A DNA stretch of 64,000 nucleotides, taken from Ancylobacter sp. TS-1 (GTDB lineage Bacteria; Pseudomonadota; Alphaproteobacteria; Rhizobiales; Xanthobacteraceae). Of this stretch, positions 34,340 to 44,347 are shown piece after piece. The stretch spans positions 3,832,001-3,896,000 of the forward strand of contig NZ_CP045144.1 of assembly GCF_009223885.1 (NCBI RefSeq), written 5' to 3'. Made by a program: the position numbers and the translations under genes. The notes under the pieces were generated by a model. That model saw only the letters and a program-made list of their open reading frames with translations. It was not told the DNA's origin and did no database searches. Numbering within the stretch: the first letter of the stretch is position 1; each line of letters begins with the position of its first letter.

Positions 34340-35656
34340 ATGTCGATGGTCAATGCGTTCGATCCCGAAGCTGCCGCCGCCCTGCCGGAGGCGGAGAAGG
34401 ATCTGATCCGCCGCCGCGAGAAGCTGCTCGGCCCGGCCTACCGGCTGTTCTACCAGCAGCCGGTCCATATCGTGCGCGGCGAGGGCGTGTGGCTCTACGA
34501 TCCCGCCGGCAACGCCTATCTCGACGTCTACAACAACGTCGCCTCGGTCGGGCACTGCCACCCCCGGGTGGTCGAGGCGCTGGCGCGGCAGGCGTCGATC
34601 CTCAACACGCATACGCGCTACCTGCACGAGACCATCCTCGACTATGCCGAGCGGCTGCTGGCCAAGGTGCCGGCCGGGCTCGGCCACATCATGTTCACCT
34701 GCACCGGTTCGGAGGCGAACGACCTCGCGCTGCGCATCACCCGCGCCTATACCGGCCGGCAGGGCATGATCGTCACGCGCCTCGCCTATCACGGCCTCAC
34801 CAGCGCGGTGTCCGAGCTTTCGCCCTCTCTGGGCGACTATGTGCAGCCCGGCCCGCATGTGCGCTTCGTCGCGCCGCCGGACGGCTATCGCGGCGCCGCC
34901 GAAGTGGGCGCCGCCTTCGCCGCCGGGGTGCGCGCGGCCATCGCCGACATGCGCGCGCAGGGCATCGAGCCGGCAGCGCTGCTGGTCGACACCATCTTCT
35001 CCTCCGACGGCGTGTTCGCCGATCCGCCCGGCTTCCTCGAGGAGGCGGTCGCGGCGATCCGCGAGGCGGGCGGCCTGTTCATCGCCGACGAGGTGCAGCC
35101 CGGCTTCGGACGCGTCGGGCCGCAGTTCTGGGGCTTCGCCCGCCACGGGCTGGTGCCCGACATGGTGACGGTCGGCAAGCCGATGGGCAACGGCCACCCC
35201 ATGGCGGGGGTCATCATGAAGCCGCATCTGGTCGAGGAATTCGGCCGCAAGGCGCGCTATTTCAACACCTTCGGCGGCAATCCGGTGGCCTGCGCGGTCG
35301 GCCTCGCCGTGCTCGACGTGATGGAGGGCGAGGGCCTGCCGGAGCGCGCGCGCGAGGTGGGCGACTATATGCGCGCGGGGCTGCGCGATCTCGCCGGCCG
35401 CTATGAGGCGATCGGCGACGTGCGCGGGGCGGGGCAGTTCACCGGGCTGGAACTGGTGGAGGACCGCGCCACCAGGGCGCCGGATGCCGCCCTCACCAGC
35501 CGCATCGTCAACGGCCTGCGCGAGCGCCGCGTGCTGATCAGCGCCACCGGGCCGGGCGCCAACATCCTGAAGATCCGCCCGCCGCTCGCCTTCGCCCGCG
35601 AGCATGCCGATATCTTCCTCGATCGCTTCGCCGACGTGCTCAAGGCGAATGCCTGA
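34340..35656 (+). CDS. Class III PLP-dependent aminotransferase or phospho-lyase
   Basis: 438-aa fold-type I PLP enzyme. Seen: TCTGSEANDLALRI (phosphate-binding), IADEVQPGFGRVG with Asp250 for the pyridine nitrogen, and Lys280 in VTVGKPMGNG as the PLP Schiff base. The class includes omega-aminotransferases and the ethanolamine-phosphate and phosphohydroxylysine phospho-lyases. A kinase gene 4 nt upstream makes phospho-lyase activity (loss of phosphate and ammonia to give an aldehyde) an attractive reading, but ordinary transamination cannot be excluded from sequence. It is the last gene of the operon. Confidence 0.87.
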   Translation: MSMVNAFDPEAAAALPEAEKDLIRRREKLLGPAYRLFYQQPVHIVRGEGVWLYDPAGNAYLDVYNNVASVGHCHPRVVEALARQASILNTHTRYLHETILDYAERLLAKVPAGLGHIMFTCTGSEANDLALRITRAYTGRQGMIVTRLAYHGLTSAVSELSPSLGDYVQPGPHVRFVAPPDGYRGAAEVGAAFAAGVRAAIADMRAQGIEPAALLVDTIFSSDGVFADPPGFLEEAVAAIREAGGLFIADEVQPGFGRVGPQFWGFARHGLVPDMVTVGKPMGNGHPMAGVIMKPHLVEEFGRKARYFNTFGGNPVACAVGLAVLDVMEGEGLPERAREVGDYMRAGLRDLAGRYEAIGDVRGAGQFTGLELVEDRATRAPDAALTSRIVNGLRERRVLISATGPGANILKIRPPLAFAREHADIFLDRFADVLKANA

Positions 35657-35687
35657 CAACGCCGCCGGGGGGGGGCGTCGCCGCCGG

Positions 35688-36566
35688 CTAGCGGCGCCGC
35701 TCCAGCGTGGCGAAGAACAGCACGGTCAGGCCCAGCACGATCAGCAGCAGCACGAAGGACGCCGCCGCGCCCTCGTTGAGGTGCAGCCCGAGAAAGGCGC
35801 GGCGATAGGCGAAGAAGCTCAGCACCTCGGTGGAGGTGCCCGGTCCGCCCTTGGTCAGGATGTAGGGCAGGTCATAGGTGCGGAATTCGTTGATGAGCTG
35901 GATGATGACCGCGATGGCGGCGACCGGCCGCAGCATCGGCAGGGTGATGTACCAGAACTGCTGGAGGGGCGACGCCCCGTCGACCTCGGCCGCCTCATAG
36001 GGGTCGCGCGGCAGCGAGGCGAGGCCGGCGGCGAGGATCAGCACGACGAAGGAGGTCTGCTGCCAGATGTCGATCCCGGCCATGGTCCACAGCGCGAGGT
36101 CGGCATTGCCGAGCCAGTCGACGCGCGGCAGGCCGACCGCTTCCAGCGTGTGGTTGACGATGCCGAGATTGGGCTGGAGCAGCATGCGCCAGATCAGCGC
36201 CACGCTCACCGGCGACATCGCCATGGGAATGGTGAGCACGGCGAAATAGACCGGCTTCATCGTCACGGTGCGGTTGATCATGAGCGCCACCGCCAGCCCG
36301 ATGACGAACTCGCCGGCCACCGTGACGAGGGAATATTTGATGGTCAGCCACAGCGCGCCCCAGAACAGGGGATCGTTCATCATCGCCGCGTAGTTGGCGA
36401 AGCCGACGAACGGGGTGAGGGAGGGGCGCAGCAAGGTGAGCGAGGAGACCGAGATCACCGCCGCATAGACCAGCGGAAAGCCCATGACGATCGCCAGCAT
36501 CAAGAGGCCCGGCGCCGCGAAGGCCCAGCCGTTCCGCCAGTCCCGATCCATGAGGGCCGCGCGCAT
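35688..36566 (-). CDS. Carbohydrate/polyol ABC permease (MalF type), second system
   Basis: 292-aa inner-membrane permease with six helices, the coupling loop PRDPYEAAEVDGASPLQQFW and the MalF-type ending LTKGGPGTSTEVLSFFAY. ATG 36566 is preferred; the frame runs further upstream without a good ribosome site. It is a paralogue of the permease at 27745. It is the last gene of the minus-strand cluster and converges with the class III PLP gene. Confidence 0.9.
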   Translation of the reverse strand: MRAALMDRDWRNGWAFAAPGLLMLAIVMGFPLVYAAVISVSSLTLLRPSLTPFVGFANYAAMMNDPLFWGALWLTIKYSLVTVAGEFVIGLAVALMINRTVTMKPVYFAVLTIPMAMSPVSVALIWRMLLQPNLGIVNHTLEAVGLPRVDWLGNADLALWTMAGIDIWQQTSFVVLILAAGLASLPRDPYEAAEVDGASPLQQFWYITLPMLRPVAAIAVIIQLINEFRTYDLPYILTKGGPGTSTEVLSFFAYRRAFLGLHLNEGAAASFVLLLIVLGLTVLFFATLERRR

Positions 36567-36684
36567 CGTGTCGTTCCGTCTCGTTCGCCTGCCGGCGGTC
36601 GGTGAAAGGGATGGAGCCCCGCCCGGAGGCGGGGCTCCGACGCTCACACGTTGAGGGGTCGGGCGTGAGCGTTTCTCGCTCGCC

Positions 36685-37959
36685 TTACTTGGCGAGGAGC
36701 TGGGTCAGGCCGTCGGCCGCCGCCTTGAGGGCGTCCTCGGGCTTGGCCTGTCCGCCGGCCGCCAGCGAGAGCTGGGCGCCGAGCACGTCCTCGTACTGCG
36801 CGGAATAGGCGAAGATCGGGAACGACTTGCCCGAGGCGACGACATCCAGCGCGGTCTTGTAGAAGGGATACTTCGCCAGCACCGCCGGGTCGGTGTAGAC
36901 GTCCGAGCGCACCGGCGCGTGGCCTTCCATGGCGCGGGCGACCGAGATCTTCTTGCCCTGCACCCATTCGATGAACTTCCAGGCTGCGGCCTTGGATTCA
37001 TCCGAGGTGTTCTTCGGGATGCCCCAGCCCCAACCGCCGCTTTCGCCATGGCCGCCCGGCATCACCGACAGCGCCAGCTTGCCGGCGACCTTCGGGCACT
37101 TCTCCTTGTTGTCGAGCTGCGGCAGCATCCACCAGTAGGTGACCATGCTGAAGGCGTCGCCGGCGCACATCAGGCGCATCGTGTCGTCGAGCGTGGCGGA
37201 GAGGGCGCCCTGCTGCGCGCCGTTCTGCACGTTGTCGGCGTAGAGCTTGAGCGCGGTGAGGCCCTCGGGGCTGTTCAGCGCCACCTTGCGGCCGGCATCG
37301 AGATAGGCGCCGCCGGCGGAGAACAGGTAGTTGGAGAATTCCATCGCGTTCGGGTCGCCGCGCTGGCCCTGCATGGCCGCGCCGACCACGCCGCCGCCCG
37401 CCTTGAAGAACTTCGACAGCTCGACATATTCGGCGAGCGTCTTCGGCAGAGCGAGTTCCTTGCCGGTCTTGGCCTTGTAGGCCGCCTTGACCTTGGCGTC
37501 TTCCAGCAGGTCCGTGCGGTAGATCAGGCCCATCGAGTAATTGTACATGGGCAGGATCGGCGTCGCGTCCTTGGTCTGGCCGAGCAGGTCCAGCATGGAC
37601 GGGATGAAGGGCTTCAGGTCGAAGCCGGACTTGGCGATATAGGGGTTGAGGTCTTCCAGCCAGCCGGCGGTGGGGAACTCGCCGGCCCACAGGAAGTCGA
37701 CCTCGAGCAGGTTGTAGTAGCTCTCCGGCGAGACGAGCTGGGCGACCAGCTTGTCGTGCATGTCGCCATAGCCGATCTTCTCGAACTCGACCCTGATGCC
37801 GGTCTCCTTCTCGAATTCCGGCAGCAGCTTCTCGATGATCTGGGTCTCCGGCACGTCCTCCATCAGGGCGCGCAGGGTGACGGACTGGGCATAGGCGGGG
37901 GCGGCGGCCAGCAGCGTGGCGCCGAGGAGGGCCGCCTTCAGGCTACACTTCAACTGCAT
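36685..37959 (-). CDS. Polyol/sugar ABC substrate-binding protein, second system
   Basis: 424-aa periplasmic family-1 binding protein. The signal peptide begins MQLKCSLKAALLGATLLAAA and cleaves after AYA, before QSVTLRALMED. GYGDMHDKLVAQLVS, PAIL-like loop DATPILPMYNYSMGLIYRTD and GGWGWGIPKN are typical of sorbitol/mannitol-type binding proteins. AGGAGAACGAG precedes the ATG. It is homologous over its length to the binding protein at 26367. It sits between the two permease genes of its system, a different order from the first system. Confidence 0.9.
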   Translation of the reverse strand: MQLKCSLKAALLGATLLAAAPAYAQSVTLRALMEDVPETQIIEKLLPEFEKETGIRVEFEKIGYGDMHDKLVAQLVSPESYYNLLEVDFLWAGEFPTAGWLEDLNPYIAKSGFDLKPFIPSMLDLLGQTKDATPILPMYNYSMGLIYRTDLLEDAKVKAAYKAKTGKELALPKTLAEYVELSKFFKAGGGVVGAAMQGQRGDPNAMEFSNYLFSAGGAYLDAGRKVALNSPEGLTALKLYADNVQNGAQQGALSATLDDTMRLMCAGDAFSMVTYWWMLPQLDNKEKCPKVAGKLALSVMPGGHGESGGWGWGIPKNTSDESKAAAWKFIEWVQGKKISVARAMEGHAPVRSDVYTDPAVLAKYPFYKTALDVVASGKSFPIFAYSAQYEDVLGAQLSLAAGGQAKPEDALKAAADGLTQLLAK

Positions 37960-38043
37960 CTCGTTCTCCTGTTCCTCTGGTTCGGGCATCGCCCGACGGC
38001 GCACCCGTTCGGTCGTTCGCACCCATCGGGCGCGGCGGCGGCG

Positions 38044-38841
38044 TCACTTCACGCTGCCGAAGGTCAGTCCCTGCACGATGAATCGCTGGATGAAGCGCGA
38101 GGCGATCACCAACGGGAGGATGGCCAACACCACGCCGGCGGAGACCTTGGCGATCTGCACGCCGTTCGATGTCTGCAAGGATGAGAGCGCCACCGGCACG
38201 GTGGCCGTCTGTGGACCGCTCAGCACCAGCGCGAACAGGAACTCGTTCCAGGTGAGGATGAAGCCGAGCACGCCGGCCGCCGCGATGCCCGGCAGCGACA
38301 CCGGCAGCACCACCCGCCAGAAGGCGCCCCAGGCGCTCGCCCCGTCGGTCTGCGCCGCCCATTCGAGATCGACCGGAATGCCTTCGAAGAAGCCCATCAG
38401 GATCCAGATCAGGAAGGGCAGGTTGAGCGCGGCATAGACGACGATCAGGCCGGTCAGCGAATTGGTGAGGCCGACGGTGCGGAACAGCGCGAAGGCCGGC
38501 AGCACGATGGCCACAGGCGGCAGCATCTGGGTGGCGAGCACCGCGAAGCGCCCGCCCTTGCCGCTGGTCTTGAAGCGGGCGAAGGCGTAGCCGGTCATCG
38601 CCGCGAAGGGCAGGGCGATCACCACCGAGCCGGTCGCCACGATCAGGCTGTTCAGATAGGAGCGCCCGTAACGGGTGCTGGTGAACAGGTCGACATAGTT
38701 GTCGAGGGTGAAGGCCGGCAGCAGGTCGGAGGAGTAGGACAGCGGCTCGGGCAGGAAGCTGGTGCGCACGACCCAGAGCAGGGGCAGGAGGATGACGGCG
38801 CAGACGAGAAGCAGTCCGAGGTGAAGAGCGAGGCGCCGCAT
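38044..38841 (-). CDS. Carbohydrate/polyol ABC permease (MalG type), second system
   Basis: 265-aa permease with six spans, coupling loop PVDLEWAAQTDGASAWGAFW and the conserved LTWNEFLFALVLSG. GAGGAGG precedes the ATG, and the upstream extension of the frame is not translated. It is paralogous to the permease at 25485 and pairs with the one at 35688. It follows the ATPase gene by 19 nt. Confidence 0.9.
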   Translation of the reverse strand: MRRLALHLGLLLVCAVILLPLLWVVRTSFLPEPLSYSSDLLPAFTLDNYVDLFTSTRYGRSYLNSLIVATGSVVIALPFAAMTGYAFARFKTSGKGGRFAVLATQMLPPVAIVLPAFALFRTVGLTNSLTGLIVVYAALNLPFLIWILMGFFEGIPVDLEWAAQTDGASAWGAFWRVVLPVSLPGIAAAGVLGFILTWNEFLFALVLSGPQTATVPVALSSLQTSNGVQIAKVSAGVVLAILPLVIASRFIQRFIVQGLTFGSVK

Positions 38842-38860
38842 GCCGTTTCCTCCTCGGGGC

Positions 38861-40003
<1,143 letters not shown>

Positions 40004-40110
40004 AGATATTCCCTGGGTCTTTCCTGCGGCTCCCGGCCGTGCTCTCCCGCGCTGCGCAGCTGGGAGTGTCGGCGGGCAGGGTCGTAAACAAACAAGTTCG
40101 AACGTAATGC

Positions 40111-40140
40111 GAAAATACGAACGCCGGCATCCGCCGGCGT
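40111..40140 (-). terminator. Terminator after the SDR gene
   Basis: On the minus strand, ACGCCGGC and GCCGGCGT form a perfect 8-bp stem with a 4-nt loop, followed by TCGTATTTTC, starting 7 nt after the SDR stop. It may separate the SDR from the ABC genes or partly attenuate. Confidence 0.6.
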
Positions 40141-40146
40141 CGAGCC

Positions 40147-40947
40147 TCAGGTCGTGTAGACGCCTCCGGTCACGTTGACGCCCTGGCCGGTCATGAAGCG
40201 GGCCTGCTCCGAGCACAGGAAGGCCACCACGTCGGCGACGTCCTCCGGCTGTTCGAGGCGGCCGAGCGGGGTCATGCCGATATAGTCCTCGATCACCCGC
40301 TCGGGGGTGACGCCGCGCAGCTTGGCTTCCCATTCGACTTCGCGGGTCTGCATGCTGGTCGCCACGAAGCCGGGGCAGACGGCGTTGACGCGGATACCCT
40401 TGGGCGCCAGCTCGCGGGCGAACGCCTGCGTCCAGCCGAGCACGGCGAATTTCGAGGCCGAGTAATGCGCCAGCAGCGGCGCGCCGACCTTGGCGGCGAG
40501 CGAGGCAGTGTTGACGATGCAGCCCTTGCCCTTGGCGACGAAATGCCTTGCAGCGACTTGATTCGTCAGGAACACGCCGCGCGTGTTCACGTCGAAATTG
40601 AAGTTCCATTCCTCGTCGGTGAGGTCGAGCGCGGGGTTCATGGTGGAGACGCCGGCATTGGCGATCAGCAGGTCGCAGCCGCCGAGCTTCTCCAGCACCG
40701 ACTGGAAGCCCGCTTCCACCGAGGCGCGCTCGCGCACGTCGATGGCGATCGCCGCGGCCCCTTCGCCGACCTCGCCGGCGGCGCGCTCGGCCGCCGCGAG
40801 ATTGATGTCGCCGATCGCCACCCGCACGCCCTGACGCGCCAGCGCGCCGACGATGGCCCGGCCGATGCCCGTCGCGCCGCCGGTGACGAGGGCGCGACGG
40901 CCCGCGAGTTCGGGGTAGGTCGGCGTCGGTGCGGCGCTGGCGGGCAT
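40147..40947 (-). CDS. Short-chain dehydrogenase/reductase, second system
   Basis: 266-aa classical SDR. The cofactor motif VTGGATGIG is near residue 21, NAGVS is in place of NNAG, and the catalytic Ser149, Tyr162 and Lys166 (YSASK) are intact. GDIN after the second strand suggests NAD use. GAGGAG lies upstream of the ATG. It probably oxidises the polyol brought in by the neighbouring ABC system to a ketose, the expected substrate of the FGGY kinase encoded divergently. Confidence 0.9.
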   Translation of the reverse strand: MPASAAPTPTYPELAGRRALVTGGATGIGRAIVGALARQGVRVAIGDINLAAAERAAGEVGEGAAAIAIDVRERASVEAGFQSVLEKLGGCDLLIANAGVSTMNPALDLTDEEWNFNFDVNTRGVFLTNQVAARHFVAKGKGCIVNTASLAAKVGAPLLAHYSASKFAVLGWTQAFARELAPKGIRVNAVCPGFVATSMQTREVEWEAKLRGVTPERVIEDYIGMTPLGRLEQPEDVADVVAFLCSEQARFMTGQGVNVTGGVYTT

Positions 40948-40973
40948 CTGTGCAACTCCTCTGTTGGGAGTCG

Positions 40974-41001
40974 ACTTTATCCAAACATCATCACACATCA
41001 A
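40974..41001 (-). promoter_or_regulatory. Putative SDR promoter
   Basis: On the minus strand TTGATG (41001-40996), 16 nt, then TAAAGT (40979-40974) resembles a sigma-70 promoter upstream of the SDR ribosome site. Confidence 0.4.
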
Positions 41002-41015
41002 GCGGAAATGTATGT

Positions 41016-41044
41016 TTGATCTTGTTCGTTTTCTGCGCTAGACA
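41016..41044 (+). promoter_or_regulatory. Putative deoR-operon promoter
   Basis: TTGATC (41016-41021), 17 nt, TAGACA (41039-41044). The spacer contains TTCGTTTTC, similar to the TTCG/CGAA elements near 40097-40121 and a plausible DeoR-family half-site. Confidence 0.45.
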
Positions 41045-41106
41045 GAGCCAGCCGGGTTTGCGCACAAGGCTGTGAGGCAGGGCTGCGCAACCGGCGAGGG
41101 GCAGAG

Positions 41107-41967
41107 ATGAGCGACGACGTGTCATTTCCGGACAGGACGGGCATTGAGGCCGGCGGCGGCGAGGAGCGCCAGCGCATGCTCTCGCATGTGCGCCATGCGC
41201 GCATTCTCGATCAGCTCAGCCAGTCCGGCACCATCACCGTCACCGCCATCGCCGCCGATCTCGGCGTCTCCGACATGACCATCCGCCGCGATCTCGTCGA
41301 GCTGGAGCGCGAGGGGCGCCTCGTGCGCGTGCATGGCGGCGCGGTGCTTTCCGAGGCGCCGGCCAGCGTCGCCATGGACAGCGAGGAGCCGCGCTTCGAC
41401 GCGCGCCTGCGCCGTGGCGCCGACGCCAAGAGCGCCATCGCCGCCTATGCCGCCAATCTCGTCACCGGCTACCGCACCCTCGCCATGGATGTCGGCACCA
41501 CCACCTATCTGATGGCGGGCCATCTGCGCGAACTCGGCCATCTCAAGATATTCACCAACAGCCTGCGCATCTCCACCCTGCTCGATGGCGGCGCGCCCGA
41601 GGTCTATGTCGCCGGCGGGCGGGTGCGGCCGGAGGAGATGTCGGTGCACGGCCCCACCGCCATCGCGCAGTTCGAGAAGCTGTGGTTCGACGCCGCCGTC
41701 ATCGGCACCTCGGGCATCACCGCCGAGGGCTTCTTCGACTATTCCTTCGAGGACACCGACATGAAGCGCGTCTATCTGCGCCGGTCGGGCCTCAAGATCC
41801 TGCTGTGCGATTCCGCCAAGTTCCAGCGCATGTCGCTGGTGCAGGTCGGCGCCTTCAGCGAGATCGGCATGCTGGTCACCGATGCCGAGCCGCCCCCGCG
41901 CATTGCCGCCGCGCTCGCCGCCGCGCGGGTCGACGTGCGCATCGTCTCTCCCCTTTCCGGAAACTGA
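41107..41967 (+). CDS. DeoR-family transcriptional regulator
   Basis: 286-aa repressor-type regulator. The N-terminal HTH includes RHARILDQLSQSGTITVTAI and SDMTIRRDLVELEREGRLV, then VHGGAVL, the standard DeoR signature. The C-terminal sugar-phosphate sensor has DVGTTTYLMAGHLRE, AVIGTSGITAEGFF and LLCDSAKFQR. It has an extra 35 residues at the N-terminus compared with typical members. Family proteins usually sense a phosphorylated sugar intermediate; here that could be the product of the FGGY kinase. It is divergent from the SDR/ABC cluster and first in the BtpA-kinase-HAD operon, so it probably controls both. Confidence 0.92.
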   Translation: MSDDVSFPDRTGIEAGGGEERQRMLSHVRHARILDQLSQSGTITVTAIAADLGVSDMTIRRDLVELEREGRLVRVHGGAVLSEAPASVAMDSEEPRFDARLRRGADAKSAIAAYAANLVTGYRTLAMDVGTTTYLMAGHLRELGHLKIFTNSLRISTLLDGGAPEVYVAGGRVRPEEMSVHGPTAIAQFEKLWFDAAVIGTSGITAEGFFDYSFEDTDMKRVYLRRSGLKILLCDSAKFQRMSLVQVGAFSEIGMLVTDAEPPPRIAAALAAARVDVRIVSPLSGN

Positions 41968-42007
41968 CGCGCGCGCGTCGCGCAACCGCCCTCAAGGAGT
42001 AGCGAGA

Positions 42008-42808
42008 ATGGTATTCGAGTGTTTTGGCGACAAGAAGAAGGTCGTCATCGCCATGGCCCACATCGGAGCCCTGCCGGGCGCTCCGCTCTATGATGCCGAT
42101 GGCGGCCTCGACAAGCTGATCGAGGGCGTGCTGGCCGATGTCGAGAAGCTGCAGGCGGGCGGCGTCGACGCCATCATGTTCGGCAATGAGAACGACCGCC
42201 CCTACGTCTTCAAGGGCTCGCCCGCCTCGGTCGCGGCGATGAGTGCCATCGTGCGGGCGGTGAAGCCGCATCTGAAGGTGCCGTTCGGCGTCAACTATCT
42301 CTGGGATCCGGTCGCCACCGTCGCCATCGGCGCGGTCAACGGCGCCAGCTTCGTGCGCGAGATCTTCACCGGCCTGTTCGCCTCCGACATGGGCCTGTGG
42401 GAGCCCAACTGCGCCGAGGCGGCGCGCCTGCGCCACGATCTCGGCCGCGACGACATGAAGATGCTGTTCAACATCAATGCCGAGTTTGCCCACTCGCTCG
42501 ACCAGCGCCCGATCGAGCTGCGCGCCAAGAGCGCGGTATTCTCCTCGCTCGCCGACGCTATCCTGGTCTCCGGCCCGATCACCGGCCAGCCGGCGGACCA
42601 GTCGCATCTGCGCAAGGTGGCCGAGACCGTCAAGGACGTGCCGATCTTCGCCAATACCGGCGTCAACATCGACAATATCCGCGACATCTTCTCCGTCGCC
42701 TCGGGCGTGGTGATCGGCACCCATTTCAAGGTCGACGGCAACACCTGGAACCCGGTCGAGGCCGCCCGCGTGTCGCGCTTCATGGATGTGGTGAATTCCA
42801 TCCGCTGA
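42008..42808 (+). CDS. BtpA/SgcQ family protein
   Basis: 266-aa TIM-barrel-like protein of the BtpA family. Seen: VVIAMAHIGALPGAPLYD at the N-terminus, GVDAIMFGNENDRPY, FGVNYLWDPVATVAIG and GVVIGTHFKVDG at the end. AAGGAG lies 8 nt upstream of ATG 42008. In cyanobacteria BtpA affects photosystem I assembly. Bacterial homologues such as SgcQ occur in sugar operons with no established reaction. A phosphosugar aldolase or epimerase-like activity is possible from the fold but unproven. It sits between the regulator and a sugar kinase. Confidence 0.88.
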   Translation: MVFECFGDKKKVVIAMAHIGALPGAPLYDADGGLDKLIEGVLADVEKLQAGGVDAIMFGNENDRPYVFKGSPASVAAMSAIVRAVKPHLKVPFGVNYLWDPVATVAIGAVNGASFVREIFTGLFASDMGLWEPNCAEAARLRHDLGRDDMKMLFNINAEFAHSLDQRPIELRAKSAVFSSLADAILVSGPITGQPADQSHLRKVAETVKDVPIFANTGVNIDNIRDIFSVASGVVIGTHFKVDGNTWNPVEAARVSRFMDVVNSIR

Positions 42809-42844
42809 CCGCGCCGTCCTCCACGTCAGAAGGGTTTCCGCTCC

Positions 42845-44347
42845 ATGGCCTATGTTCTCGGCCTCGACATCGGCACGACCTCGACCATCGGCCTGCTGCT
42901 GCGTCTGCCCGGCGAGATCGTCGCGGTGACGTCGCGGCCGGTGACGCTGTCGTCGCCCCATGCCGGATGGGCGGAGGAGGACACCGCGCAATGGTGGGCG
43001 AATGTGTGCTCCATCACGCGCGAACTGGTCGGCTCGGCGGGGATCGACCCCGCCGGGATCGCCGCGGTCGGCGTCACCGGCATGCTGCCGGCCGTCGTGC
43101 TGCTCGACGCGGAGGGGGCGGTGCTGCGCCCCTCCATCCAGCAGAGCGACGGGCGCTGCGGCGCCGAGGTCGCCGAGCTGCGCGCCGAGAAGGACGAGGC
43201 GTCCTTCATCGCCAAGGCTGGCAACGGCATCAACCAGCAACTCGTTACCGCCAAGCTGCGCTGGATCGCCCGGCATGAGCCGGATGTCTTCGCGCGCATC
43301 GAGACGGTGTTCGGCTCCTACGACTATGTGAACTGGCGGCTCACCGGCGAGAAGGCGGTGGAGCAGAACTGGGCGCTGGAGGCCGGCTTCGTCGACGTCT
43401 CCCGCCATGAGATCGACGACGAACTCGTCGCCTGGGCCGGCATCGCGCGCAGCGCCATCCCGCGCAAGACCGCCTCGCACGAGGTGATGGGCCGGGTCAG
43501 CGCCGCCGGCGCGGCCGAGACGGGACTCACTGAGGGTACGCCTGTCATCGGCGGCGCCGCCGACATGATCGCCTCGGCGCTGGGCGCCGGCGTCACCGGC
43601 AAGGGCGACATATTGCTGAAATTCGGCGGCGCTATCGACATCCTCGTCGCCACCGATCAGGTGAAGCCCGATCCGCGGATGTATCTCGACTACCACCTGA
43701 TTCCCGGCCTGTTCATGCCCAATGGCTGCATGTCGACCGGCGGTTCCGGGCTCAACTGGTTCGTGCGCAATTTCGCCGGCGGCGAGGCGGTTGAAGCTGC
43801 GCGCGAAGGCGTCAGCGTCCATCAGCATCTCGACCAGCTCGCCGCCGCGCGACCGGCTGGCGCCGACGGGCTGACGGTGCTGCCCTATTTCCTCGGCGAG
43901 AAGACCCCGTTGCACGATCCCGCCGCGCGCGGCGTGTTCGACGGGCTCACCCTCTCGCACGACATCGGCCATCTCTGGCGGGCGCTGCTGGAAGCCTATG
44001 CCTATGCCTGCGCCCACCATGTCGAGGTGCTGCGCGACATGGGCCATTCCGCCGCGCGCGTGCTGGTGTCGGATGGCGGCTCGCATTCGCGCGTGTGGAT
44101 GCAGATCGTCGCCGATGTGCTCGGCCAGCCCGTCCACCGCCTCAAGGGCCATCCCGGCTCCTCGCTCGGCGCCGCCTGGACGGCGGCGGTGGGCGTCGGC
44201 CTCGCCGACTGGGCGGGTATCGCCCGCTTCGTGCAGCAGGACGAGGTGCTCCAGCCCAACCCCGCCCATGCCGACACCTATGCGGCCGGCTACGCGCGCT
44301 ATCGCGCCCTCTACCGCACGCTCGAAGCCGCGCGGGAGCCGGCATGA
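42845..44347 (+). CDS. FGGY-family carbohydrate kinase
   Basis: 500-aa sugar kinase of the xylulokinase/ribulokinase family. The N-terminal ATPase fold begins YVLGLDIGTTSTIGLLL and contains GVTGMLPAVVLLD; the C-terminal half has GGAADMIASALGAG and VSDGGSHSRVWMQIVADVLG. Length is normal. It should phosphorylate a ketose or polyol derived from the ABC substrate, but the sugar cannot be named. The stop overlaps the HAD gene by ATGA. Its relation to the SDR (polyol to ketose) and DeoR (phosphosugar sensing) forms a coherent sugar-alcohol route. Confidence 0.9.
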   Translation: MAYVLGLDIGTTSTIGLLLRLPGEIVAVTSRPVTLSSPHAGWAEEDTAQWWANVCSITRELVGSAGIDPAGIAAVGVTGMLPAVVLLDAEGAVLRPSIQQSDGRCGAEVAELRAEKDEASFIAKAGNGINQQLVTAKLRWIARHEPDVFARIETVFGSYDYVNWRLTGEKAVEQNWALEAGFVDVSRHEIDDELVAWAGIARSAIPRKTASHEVMGRVSAAGAAETGLTEGTPVIGGAADMIASALGAGVTGKGDILLKFGGAIDILVATDQVKPDPRMYLDYHLIPGLFMPNGCMSTGGSGLNWFVRNFAGGEAVEAAREGVSVHQHLDQLAAARPAGADGLTVLPYFLGEKTPLHDPAARGVFDGLTLSHDIGHLWRALLEAYAYACAHHVEVLRDMGHSAARVLVSDGGSHSRVWMQIVADVLGQPVHRLKGHPGSSLGAAWTAAVGVGLADWAGIARFVQQDEVLQPNPAHADTYAAGYARYRALYRTLEAAREPA

